This document shows, in pieces, positions 1-5,376 of a DNA stretch of 5,376 nt (positions are counted from its first letter, which is position 1; each line of letters opens with the position of its first letter). The notes under the pieces are model-generated. The model was given only the letters and a program-made list of their open reading frames with translations. It was not told the DNA's origin and searched no databases. Location: positions 1-5,376 of the forward strand of contig CAMFEN010000092.1 in assembly GCA_945949375.1 (NCBI GenBank). The letters are read 5' to 3'. A program made the translations under genes and the position numbers. This DNA is from an uncultured Bacteroidales bacterium (GTDB lineage: Bacteria > Bacteroidota > Bacteroidia > Bacteroidales > Paludibacteraceae).

Positions 1-49
1 CTCATCGAAAATCAATGGCATGGAGGTGTATCTATAACCTCGCTATAAC

Positions 50-91
50 AAAAAAAAGGGAGTGTCATGCTATTTTTGACACACCCTCTTT
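50..91 (-). terminator. Rho-independent terminator of the GH105 gene
   Basis: Read on the minus strand, a GC-containing stem (GGG, a T-T mismatch, then GTGTCA pairing with TGACAC, then CCC) closes a 9-base loop and is followed directly by a run of eight T. The paired arms are 77-86 and 58-67, and the T tract is 50-57. It begins 55 bases past the hydrolase stop codon with no gene between, so it should end that transcript. The opposite strand has only a weak T-rich tail (TCTTT) after the stem, so it is probably not an efficient bidirectional terminator. Confidence 0.9.
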
Positions 92-94
92 GTG

Positions 95-149
95 AACTTC
101 TATAACTTCTATAGCAACTGTAACCTCTATATCCTCTATCCCCTTCTAT
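95..149. repeat. Degenerate 9-bp tandem repeat at the end of the GH105 gene
   Basis: On the plus strand there are two identical units AACTTCTAT (95-103, 104-112), a degenerate unit (113-121), then AACCTCTAT (122-130) and ATCCTCTAT (131-139). One further unit, shifted by one base (CCCTTCTAT, 141-149), contains the hydrolase stop codon. A related piece, CTATAACCT, occurs at 32-40 on the other side of the terminator, so the array seems to flank the terminator. No coding role is visible. It may be slippage-derived intergenic sequence or a dispersed repeat. Confidence 0.65.
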
Positions 150-1732
150 TGAAGGCTCACCTTCAAGCATTTACAGCCCGAGGGATCAGAGCCGGATACT
201 GGTGCCGGCAAATAAGCCCGCTCATACTCCACCGCCGCCAAGATAAACGCACCTAAAGCTTTTCCTTCTGTGTATCTGTCCGTAGGGGCAACATCGTAGC
301 CCAACAAGTAATACGCAGCAGATCCTGTGCGGTATTTTGCGTCATCGCTCTGTCCTCCCAGTCCTGCGGAGCGGCAACAACTTATGATACCATACGGGTT
401 ACCATCCACATCCGTTTTTACGAATTGCTCTACAAACCCTTTGTAGGCTTTCTTAGCAGCCTCCTCATATTTGGAGTCTGTCAAATACCCTAAACGCTTG
501 CCTTTTAACAAGACATCGGTAAAGATAGCCGTTGCGCTGGCTTCTAAATAGTTAGTAGCAGGTCCGGCTTTGATGAGCGTTTTCCCATCCTTGCGATAAT
601 AGTTATCAACACTGAAATCTCCTTTATACCCTAATAACTGATACCAACATCCTGTGGTCTCATCTTGTCTTTCCAAGAGCCCGTCCATGGCTTGCTGTAG
701 GTAGCCTAAGAGTTTTGTATAGCGTGGGTCTGTTTTGGAAATGCCGGCCTTATCCATCTGCTCCAACACATCCACCAATGCTAAAACATACCAGCCTTCG
801 GCTCTACCCCAATACTCGGCAGAGTGGTAGCACTCGCTGCCCGCTGTGTTGCTCAGCCCTTCCCAATGCGTGGAATAAGAAGTACTATTAGTACCCCCGT
901 CTGCACAGAAAGCATGATATAGGAGTTTGTCCGTTAGATTCCAACAATAGTGCCACACGATGTCAAACTGCTTAACAATCAAGTCCCAATCGTCTTCTGT
1001 TGTGCCTGTGATGTTCTTCCCTTCTGCCACATATTGCGCAAGCAAAGCGGGTCCCATATACTGCCCGTCCAACCACAATTGATTGTGATACCCTGACTTG
1101 TGCCACCATCCGCCTGTTACATCGTATGTCTCACCATGCAAAGGCAGGGCAGCTGCATTGGAGATAGGTGTTTGCTCATTAGGATTTGTAGTGCCGCTCG
1201 TTGCCGTAATGCTATATTTGGTGTTATGTGCTTGTAGTCCTTGCAATGCTTTCGCTTTGGCTGTATTGCAATTAGCTACCGTATTGGCATTGACTGCGGA
1301 AAACTTCCCGGAAGCGGCTAATTCTCCCAGCAGGAAATATAGTTTCACGGCGTTGAGGTTATCCAAACTGCCACCGCCGGTTTCTATGCCACTGTAATAC
1401 TTGTTACCATACCATTCCACGCTGTAGAACCATGGTTTAGCAAAACTTTGATCTTGGTAATAATCTACGGCTTCTATTACGGCTTTCGCTACCAATCCGG
1501 GGACATAGTCTATACTTTTTTTATCATGAGTAGCAGTTGCTTTAGAGGTGCCATCTTCGTTAAAAGTATTAAATCCTGTTTCTGTTGTGTTGCCGGAAAA
1601 GTTACCGATACAAGCATCAATAATAAGTTGCGAGTAGCGGGTGTTGGGGTCGAAAGTTACATCGCCGGCATAGGAGGTGATGGAGAAGTACAGAAAAAGA
1701 GAAGAAAAGAGAAGGGAGAGATGGTGTTTCAT
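146..1732 (-). CDS. Exported GH88/GH105 unsaturated uronyl hydrolase
   Basis: This is a 528-residue secreted glycoside hydrolase of the GH88/GH105 (alpha/alpha)6-barrel type. The family removes the 4,5-unsaturated uronic acid from oligosaccharides made by polysaccharide lyases, by hydrating the vinyl ether bond. YteR-like GH105 motifs appear in order: LDNLN (about 123-127, candidate conserved Asp124), WLDGQYMGP (220-228, candidate general acid Asp222), LLYHAF (about 270-275), WGRAEGWY (308-315), GCWYQ (361-365), NYLEASA (394-400) and a final GAFILAAVEYER. Residues 1-22 form a signal peptide ending SYA, so the enzyme acts in the periplasm or at the surface. ATG at 1732 is preferred over the longer frame from 1792: it begins the signal peptide, and a promoter lies within the extra sequence. 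The protein is longer than YteR-type enzymes, with inserts around 145-200 and 368-393. Ten cysteines remain after signal removal. The natural substrate (rhamnogalacturonan, other pectin or glycosaminoglycan fragments) cannot be read from the sequence. It is transcribed alone. Confidence 0.9.
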   Translation of the reverse strand: MKHHLSLLFSSLFLYFSITSYAGDVTFDPNTRYSQLIIDACIGNFSGNTTETGFNTFNEDGTSKATATHDKKSIDYVPGLVAKAVIEAVDYYQDQSFAKPWFYSVEWYGNKYYSGIETGGGSLDNLNAVKLYFLLGELAASGKFSAVNANTVANCNTAKAKALQGLQAHNTKYSITATSGTTNPNEQTPISNAAALPLHGETYDVTGGWWHKSGYHNQLWLDGQYMGPALLAQYVAEGKNITGTTEDDWDLIVKQFDIVWHYCWNLTDKLLYHAFCADGGTNSTSYSTHWEGLSNTAGSECYHSAEYWGRAEGWYVLALVDVLEQMDKAGISKTDPRYTKLLGYLQQAMDGLLERQDETTGCWYQLLGYKGDFSVDNYYRKDGKTLIKAGPATNYLEASATAIFTDVLLKGKRLGYLTDSKYEEAAKKAYKGFVEQFVKTDVDGNPYGIISCCRSAGLGGQSDDAKYRTGSAAYYLLGYDVAPTDRYTEGKALGAFILAAVEYERAYLPAPVSGSDPSGCKCLKVSLQ

Positions 1733-1755
1733 GGTATGCAAAGATATTTGATTAG

Positions 1756-1765
1756 TTTGCGCAAA
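1756..1765. promoter_or_regulatory. Palindrome TTTGCGCAAA overlapping the -7 box
   Basis: This is a perfect 10-base palindrome whose right half overlaps the -7 element (1762-1769) and whose left half reaches the predicted transcription start. Its half-site GCAAA/TTTGC is the same as in the inverted repeat at 1788-1811, and another copy lies at 1738-1742. It is a candidate repressor site, but it is short and could be a coincidence. Confidence 0.35.
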
Positions 1766-1793
1766 GGTAGTGTTTTTTAGGTGAAATGGCAAA
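1762..1793 (-). promoter_or_regulatory. Bacteroidota-type promoter of the GH105 gene
   Basis: On the minus strand TTTG (1790-1793) is followed after exactly 20 bases by TACCTTTG (1762-1769). This matches the Bacteroidota primary sigma consensus TTTG-N19-21-TAnnTTTG. Transcription would start a few bases downstream, near 1752-1757, giving a leader of about 20-25 bases before ATG 1732. The site lies inside the upstream part of the open frame that begins at 1792, which argues that this part is not translated. No clear Shine-Dalgarno sequence precedes the ATG, as is usual in this phylum. Confidence 0.85.
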
Positions 1794-1811
1794 TGGAATG
1801 TGATATTTGCC
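1788..1811. promoter_or_regulatory. Inverted repeat over the -33 box, possible operator
   Basis: GGCAAAT (1788-1794) and ATTTGCC (1805-1811) form a perfect 7-base inverted repeat around a 10-base spacer. One arm contains the -33 element of the GH105 promoter, so a bound regulator would compete with or contact RNA polymerase. The centre-to-centre arm distance of 17 bases is compatible with a dimeric DNA-binding protein. Because the repeat lies upstream of the predicted transcription start, it would act as DNA rather than as a leader RNA hairpin. It could also be a chance arrangement around the TTTG box. Confidence 0.45.
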
Positions 1812-1823
1812 CAAAATGCGGCT

Positions 1824-1850
1824 ATTTTTTACCCACTTGCGCGGGAAAAT
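1824..1850 (-). terminator. Hairpin after the radical SAM gene, possible weak terminator
   Basis: On the minus strand, starting 5 bases after the radical SAM stop codon, CCCGC (1841-1845) pairs with GTGGG (1832-1836), with one G-U pair, around a GCAA tetraloop of the stable GNRA class. The stem extends through ATTTT pairing with AAAAAT across a single bulged T. No T tract follows, so it is not a canonical intrinsic terminator. It may protect the mRNA 3' end or terminate only weakly. It is the only structure seen between this gene and the next promoter. Confidence 0.35.
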
Positions 1851-1854
1851 GGTA

Positions 1855-2919
1855 TCAATGCCAACAATTTTGGCACATCTCGGGCTGTTGAGGTGCGTCT
1901 GCAGAGCCGTCCGTTTGTCGAGAAGAGGCATGGATAACCTGTCGACGGAAGTCGTCGGCTTGCTTGGAGCGGAAGAGGGTGGTGAGGGAGGCGTGGTGTA
2001 TGTTGCCGTAGGGGTATTGGTGGGCTTTATCGTAGCAGCAGGGTAGGACATCACCATTGGTGGAGAGCACGCAACCTGCCCACAGACGGTAGCAGGGGGA
2101 GATACCCGTGAGCGTCTGCCATAGGCGCCGGAGCGGGTGCCGCTTCAGCCGATAAGTGCCGTCGGCGCACTGCTCGTAGCGACGGTCTCTGTCGCGAGCA
2201 GGCATTAGCGGGTTGCCGTATTGATAATCATAGAACTGTGCGGTCTTGAAGGTGAGGCGGTCGGCGCCGAGCAGGCGGTAGGTCTTGCGCATGAGCGCTT
2301 GCTCCCGCTCGTTGGAGCGGAGCAGGAGACATTGAAGTTCGATGATGGGGTAATCGCCCGAAATCAGGCGCTGGCGGTGGGCTATCTCCCGCTCTTCTCT
2401 TAGGTAGCGGATGGCGGCTCGTGCTTTCTCCACGCTACCGCCCTGCCGGTACGTTTCATAGGAAGCCTGCGAAAGTCCGTCCATCGAGATGATGATACGA
2501 TGCAAGCCACTCATCACCAGCCGTTTAGCCATCGCTCGGTCAAGGGCTTGCGCATTGGTGGAGACGATGGTGTAGAGCCTTTGCTGAGCGGCTTCGTGTA
2601 CCATCTCGGGTAGTCGTGGGTTGAGCAACGGCTCGCCTTGGAAGAAGAACTGGACGGTGTGGGCGTAGCGGAAGCTGTCGGCAAGCAGAGAGAGAGGATA
2701 GTTGGGGAAAGGGTTGCGAGGCGAAGTACCGGTGTCCCCATTGGGGTGCTTCTTGGCAATACCGACGGGGCACTGAGGGCAGGCGAGTTGGCAGATGTTG
2801 GAGGGCTCAATAGTAAGGAAGGTGGGGGAGTGCGAAATATGCACTATGCCGAAGAGGCTTAGTGCATAGTTCATCCAACACCGGAGTTGATTAGCTATTC
2901 GGGCAGGTGTCAGCAGCAT
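1855..2919 (-). CDS. Radical SAM/SPASM-domain protein, unknown substrate
   Basis: This 354-residue cytoplasmic protein has the radical SAM cluster motif C-x3-C-x2-C at Cys43, Cys47 and Cys50, which would bind a [4Fe-4S] cluster and S-adenosylmethionine. FQGEPLLNP (93-101) matches the family's GGEP-type SAM-contact motif, and ISMDG (144-148) is a typical core strand. The C-terminal part is a SPASM-type auxiliary cluster domain: Cys276, Cys283, the Cys294-Cys295 pair, a YGNI motif (304-307), and a terminal Cys349/Cys352 pair in the last six residues. Such proteins modify peptides, sulfatases or small molecules. No precursor peptide or sulfatase is visible next to it, so the substrate is unknown. 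ATG 2919 lies within the end of rpiB (10-base overlap), suggesting translational coupling. No signal peptide is seen, although residues 15-30 are fairly hydrophobic. Confidence 0.88.
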   Translation of the reverse strand: MLLTPARIANQLRCWMNYALSLFGIVHISHSPTFLTIEPSNICQLACPQCPVGIAKKHPNGDTGTSPRNPFPNYPLSLLADSFRYAHTVQFFFQGEPLLNPRLPEMVHEAAQQRLYTIVSTNAQALDRAMAKRLVMSGLHRIIISMDGLSQASYETYRQGGSVEKARAAIRYLREEREIAHRQRLISGDYPIIELQCLLLRSNEREQALMRKTYRLLGADRLTFKTAQFYDYQYGNPLMPARDRDRRYEQCADGTYRLKRHPLRRLWQTLTGISPCYRLWAGCVLSTNGDVLPCCYDKAHQYPYGNIHHASLTTLFRSKQADDFRRQVIHASSRQTDGSADAPQQPEMCQNCWH

Positions 2920-3359
2920 GGAATCTTGTTCACTCTGCGCTCGTGGCGTCCGCCTTCGAAGTCGGTTTGGAAGAAAGTGGCAACGATGTCCAGCGCTTGG
3001 GGCACGGTGATGAAGTTTGCCGGCAAGCCGAGCACATTGGCGTTGTTATGCTGTCGTGCAAGTTGCGCAAGGCGCTTCTCCCAGCAGAGCGCAGCACGGA
3101 TACCTTGGTGCTTGTTCGCTGTCATGCAGATACCGTTGCCCGTGGAGCAGATAACGATACCGAACTCATACGCACCTTTCTCCACAGCCTCTGCCAAGGG
3201 GTGGGCATAGTCGGGGTAGTCGCAACTCTCGTCGGAGAAGCAGCCGAAATCGTGTACTTTGGCGCCGTTGTCTTCAAGGAAGAGGCGCACTTGGTTCTTG
3301 AGCGCGAAGCCGGCATGGTCGCTGGCAAGGGCGATGGTTAGTTCACTAAAAGGTTTCAT
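2910..3359 (-). CDS. rpiB: Ribose-5-phosphate isomerase B
   Basis: This 149-residue enzyme interconverts ribose 5-phosphate and ribulose 5-phosphate in the non-oxidative pentose phosphate pathway. It has the RpiB/LacAB signatures: ASDHAGF near the N-terminus (Asp14, His15), YPDYA (48-52), the phosphate/active-site loop CSTGNG with the candidate catalytic Cys71, GIRAAL, RQHNNANVL with His104 (equivalent to the E. coli ring-opening histidine), and the C-terminal FEGGRHERRV. Length is normal for the family. It starts 13 bases after the C69 peptidase stop codon, without an obvious ribosome binding site, and overlaps the radical SAM gene by 10 bases, so the three are probably co-transcribed. In many Bacteroidales rpiB follows a transketolase gene. 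None is here. Confidence 0.96.
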   Translation of the reverse strand: MKPFSELTIALASDHAGFALKNQVRLFLEDNGAKVHDFGCFSDESCDYPDYAHPLAEAVEKGAYEFGIVICSTGNGICMTANKHQGIRAALCWEKRLAQLARQHNNANVLGLPANFITVPQALDIVATFFQTDFEGGRHERRVNKIPCC

Positions 3360-3372
3360 GGTTGTATGGGAT

Positions 3373-5010
3373 TTACTCGTGGGTTATTTCGGGCGCGATG
3401 GTGCGCAGATAGGGCTCGGGGAAGGCGAGACGGTCGGGGTAGGCGGGCTCGCCATAAGGATTGCGTACGAATTGCCCATCCTCCACTTTGCGCTCCTGTC
3501 CGTCTATATACTTAGTTACTAAATAGATATACAGCCGTTGCCACTCCGTCATGGCATTGTCGGCTTGGGTGTCGCAGAAGTTGGTGAGGTAGTGCCTTAC
3601 CTCTTGGTCGCTTGGAAGGGCTGCTACCTCGGAATCCACCAAGGCTATCTGCTCGTTGAAATGCTCCTCCAGCGCGGTCTGCACTGCCTTGATTTCGGGG
3701 AACATGCGGCTGTACTTGGTGTATGCCCAGTTGGCTACGAGGTTGAACGCCCACCATGCTGAGGTATGTGAGAAATTATACAAGTCGCCATTGCCCTCGG
3801 CGAAGCACTCGGGCACATGGTTGATACGGCAATAGATGGGTACATAGACACTGGTGGCAGCGTCGTCCACGCCAAACCAGAAGATACCGCCCGCTTTGGG
3901 GTCAGCATAGCCGCGCATCTGTGCTACGAAGGAGAAACCCGTCTGCTGAGTAGCGGTGGGGCGCTCGTACCAGTACTGTACGCTATCTACCTGAAAACCA
4001 AGTCCTCCGTAGCGCAGTTTGCTGCCCCACGGACCGGCGTCGGTGCCCTGCGTAATGTCGAGTGGTGTGCCTTCGTATTGGTCGCGCATGCAGTCTTTGA
4101 TGTCTTGTGCCGACACTTTGCGGTTGGGCTTGATGAAGAGCGGCATGGGGGTGCCCGGGTCTTTGCCGCCGGTCGCTACAAAGGTCTTGCCCGTGGCATA
4201 ATCGTAGTATGAATCCATGTCGTCGGAGAAATGGCGGAAGAAACTCCACACCCGTGCCTCGCAGACAAAGAGCCCGCTGAAGTCAAATGGCGCGTATGCA
4301 GCTTGGAAAGAGAAGTCGGCGTCCTTACCCTCGAAATAGCCCATTTCGCGGGCGAACTTCACCACGTCTTTGCTCCAACGCCAGTTGGCTTTGTCCTTGA
4401 AGTTGATGGTGGTGATACGCGCTTGGTTGGCATGCGCGCAGATACAGTCATCCGGCACGCGGGTGGCTACCCATACGGCACCCTCTCGCCCGGGTCCCTT
4501 GCCTATCATGTCCATTATCCACACCTCGTTGGGGTCGCCAATGGAGAAAGTCTCGCCGCTGGATGCATAGCCGTATTCTGCCACGAGCGAGGTTATGCAG
4601 TCGATCGCCTCGCGGGCAGTCTTGCAGCGCTCCAGCGCGATGTATATTAGGCTGCCGTAGTCTATTCCGACGGTGTCTTCTAACTCGTGGCGACCGCCCC
4701 ATGTAGTCTCGCCGATGGTGAGTTGGTGCTCGTTCATATTGCCCACCACAGTGTAGGTGTGAGGAACCTGTGGGATTTGGCATAGAGGTCTGCCCGTGTC
4801 CCAGTCTTTCACCTCGCGCATGCTGCCTGCGGGGTGGTCTGCGGCAGGCGAGAAGCGCAGGAAACCATAGAGGGTGTAACTGTCGGCGGCATAACTGATG
4901 ATGGTGGAGCCATCGGTGGAAGCGTCTTTGCCTACAAGGAAATTCGTACAAGCCCATGCTACTGCCGGCAGGCATAGCGCGAGAAGGAGAAGGATGGTCG
5001 TCTTTTTCAT
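3373..5010 (-). CDS. Exported C69-family dipeptidase
   Basis: This 545-residue peptidase belongs to family C69 (PepD-like N-terminal nucleophile hydrolases), which cleave dipeptides. Residues 1-20 form a signal peptide (MKK, a leucine-rich core, then AWA), and the next residue, Cys21 in CTNFLVGK, is the expected catalytic nucleophile freed at the new N-terminus. Family motifs follow: DGSTI (34-38), NMNEHQLTIGETTWGG (91-106), GETFSIGDPNEVWIMD (152-167) and CAHANQARIT (191-200). Length and motif order match full-length members, with no break seen. Because Cys21 follows the signal peptide directly, lipidation is conceivable, but AWAC is a poor lipobox and use as the nucleophile fits better. It probably acts in the periplasm on peptides from protein breakdown. 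It leads a tight cluster with rpiB and the radical SAM gene. No convincing promoter was found in the 70 bases upstream. Confidence 0.94.
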   Translation of the reverse strand: MKKTTILLLLALCLPAVAWACTNFLVGKDASTDGSTIISYAADSYTLYGFLRFSPAADHPAGSMREVKDWDTGRPLCQIPQVPHTYTVVGNMNEHQLTIGETTWGGRHELEDTVGIDYGSLIYIALERCKTAREAIDCITSLVAEYGYASSGETFSIGDPNEVWIMDMIGKGPGREGAVWVATRVPDDCICAHANQARITTINFKDKANWRWSKDVVKFAREMGYFEGKDADFSFQAAYAPFDFSGLFVCEARVWSFFRHFSDDMDSYYDYATGKTFVATGGKDPGTPMPLFIKPNRKVSAQDIKDCMRDQYEGTPLDITQGTDAGPWGSKLRYGGLGFQVDSVQYWYERPTATQQTGFSFVAQMRGYADPKAGGIFWFGVDDAATSVYVPIYCRINHVPECFAEGNGDLYNFSHTSAWWAFNLVANWAYTKYSRMFPEIKAVQTALEEHFNEQIALVDSEVAALPSDQEVRHYLTNFCDTQADNAMTEWQRLYIYLVTKYIDGQERKVEDGQFVRNPYGEPAYPDRLAFPEPYLRTIAPEITHE

Positions 5011-5052
5011 ATTGTTCTTTTATGTGTAGTTTTTAATTTGACCCTGCATGGT

Positions 5053-5081
5053 AATTGTCAAATTGTAAATTGTCCAATTGT
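5053..5081. repeat. Four AATTGT direct repeats between nucleotidase and peptidase
   Basis: AATTGT occurs at 5053-5058, 5061-5066, 5068-5073 and 5076-5081, with start-to-start spacing of 8, 7 and 8 bases. The last copy runs into the nucleotidase stop codon (TGA, complement of 5081-5083). On the minus strand it reads as repeated ACAATT. The block fills most of the nucleotidase end of the 70-base gap. It may be a slippage-prone spacer, a dispersed Bacteroidales intergenic repeat or a protein-binding array. No hairpin with a T tract is present, so it is not a terminator. Confidence 0.6.
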
Positions 5082-5376
5082 CAAATAATTTGCATTCTGC
5101 CGTCGATGGCAGCGGAGATGGTTTGCTGCTCTTGGACATACTCGAGGTATAGGTCGCGGATGAGCAGGTCGGAGTCCCAATACGCTATGTGGCGTGTGAG
5201 AGGCGTCATGTGGTCGGTACCGCCTGCGAGGTAGTCGCTGGTGGCGACGGTATAGTATGCCTCGGGGTCGATAGAGCGTCCATCTATCTGTGCGTCAATC
5301 AGTTGAGAGTCTTCTGCCTGCATGCGCAGTCCGGCTACACCCTCGCCGCCCACCTCGGCAAAAACCTGACACAGCT
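5081..5376 (-). CDS. 5'-nucleotidase C-terminal domain protein, partial
   Basis: Only the last 97 or so codons are present; the frame is open to the window edge, so the true start lies beyond 5376. The sequence matches the end of the 5'-nucleotidase C-terminal domain (UshA type), which binds the nucleotide substrate next to a metallophosphatase domain. Visible signatures are GGEGVAGLRM, IDGRSIDPEAYYTVATSDYL and the following AGGTDHMTPL, corresponding to the AGGDG-type loop in other members. Such enzymes remove phosphate from extracellular nucleotides in the periplasm. In Bacteroidales the metallophosphatase and C-terminal domains are often encoded as separate genes, and this fragment cannot show whether this copy is fused or split. 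It ends 70 bases before the C69 peptidase and may share its transcript. Confidence 0.85.
   Translation of the reverse strand, partial: LCQVFAEVGGEGVAGLRMQAEDSQLIDAQIDGRSIDPEAYYTVATSDYLAGGTDHMTPLTRHIAYWDSDLLIRDLYLEYVQEQQTISAAIDGRMQII

Noticed and set aside
1739..1746. A second TAnnTTTG match (TATCTTTG, minus strand) just before the hydrolase start codon
   Set aside because: No TTTG lies 19-21 bases upstream (the nearest is 15 away), and transcription would begin at or past the ATG. The site at 1762-1793 fits much better.
2907..3341. Plus-strand open frame of 144 codons covering rpiB
   Set aside because: It lies antisense to an unmistakable RpiB, and its composition mirrors the rpiB codons.
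4231..4650. Plus-strand open frame of 139 codons inside the C69 peptidase gene
   Set aside because: It is antisense to a gene with clear family motifs and has no recognisable domain or promoter, so it is a shadow frame.
5061..5083. Possible promoter for the C69 peptidase in the AATTGT repeat block (TACAATTTG with an upstream TTTG on the minus strand)
   Set aside because: The -7-like element has three instead of two bases between TA and TTTG, and the upstream TTTG is only 14 bases away, outside the 19-21 range.
5081..5353. A complete small 90-residue gene starting at GTG 5353
   Set aside because: The frame stays open to the window edge and the upstream residues continue the nucleotidase C-terminal domain, so this is the end of a longer gene.
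1..5376. Mobile elements, CRISPR arrays, tRNA/rRNA genes, toxin-antitoxin or phage genes
   Set aside because: Nearly the whole window is explained by five minus-strand genes, and the short gaps show only the promoter, hairpins and short repeats described.

Overview
The window reads as chromosomal DNA from a Bacteroidota bacterium, most likely order Bacteroidales and possibly a Prevotella-like genus. The evidence is a textbook Bacteroidota promoter (TTTG, 20 bases, TACCTTTG), start codons without clear Shine-Dalgarno sequences, and a gene set typical of gut Bacteroidales: an exported GH88/GH105 uronyl hydrolase, a C69 dipeptidase, a Bacteroidales-style 5'-nucleotidase C-terminal domain, RpiB and a SPASM radical SAM protein. 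The genus is an inference from general resemblance only.

All five genes lie on the minus strand, so transcription runs from high to low coordinates. From the right edge they are: the C-terminal end of a 5'-nucleotidase-family protein (cut by the window edge); a 70-base gap carrying four AATTGT repeats; an exported C69-family dipeptidase; a 13-base gap; ribose-5-phosphate isomerase B; and, overlapping rpiB by 10 bases, a radical SAM/SPASM protein of unknown substrate. The last three look like one transcription unit, and the nucleotidase may be part of it.

A 122-base gap follows (1733-1854). It holds a GNRA-loop hairpin just after the radical SAM stop codon, then a compact control region for the last gene: -33 and -7 promoter elements, an inverted repeat over the -33 box and a perfect palindrome touching the -7 box. 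The last gene is a secreted GH88/GH105-type unsaturated uronyl hydrolase, whose correct start is ATG at 1732 rather than the longer open frame starting at 1792. Its transcript ends at a strong Rho-independent terminator (50-91), with 9-base tandem repeats next to it.

Functionally, the hydrolase would act in the periplasm on unsaturated oligosaccharides made by polysaccharide lyases. The dipeptidase and nucleotidase are exported scavenging hydrolases, and RpiB links pentose salvage to the pentose phosphate pathway. A role linking the radical SAM protein to these neighbours is not evident. I found no mobile element, CRISPR array, tRNA or rRNA, and no clear novel defence or biosynthetic system. 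The most notable points are the promoter/operator layout of the hydrolase and the tight rpiB-radical SAM coupling.
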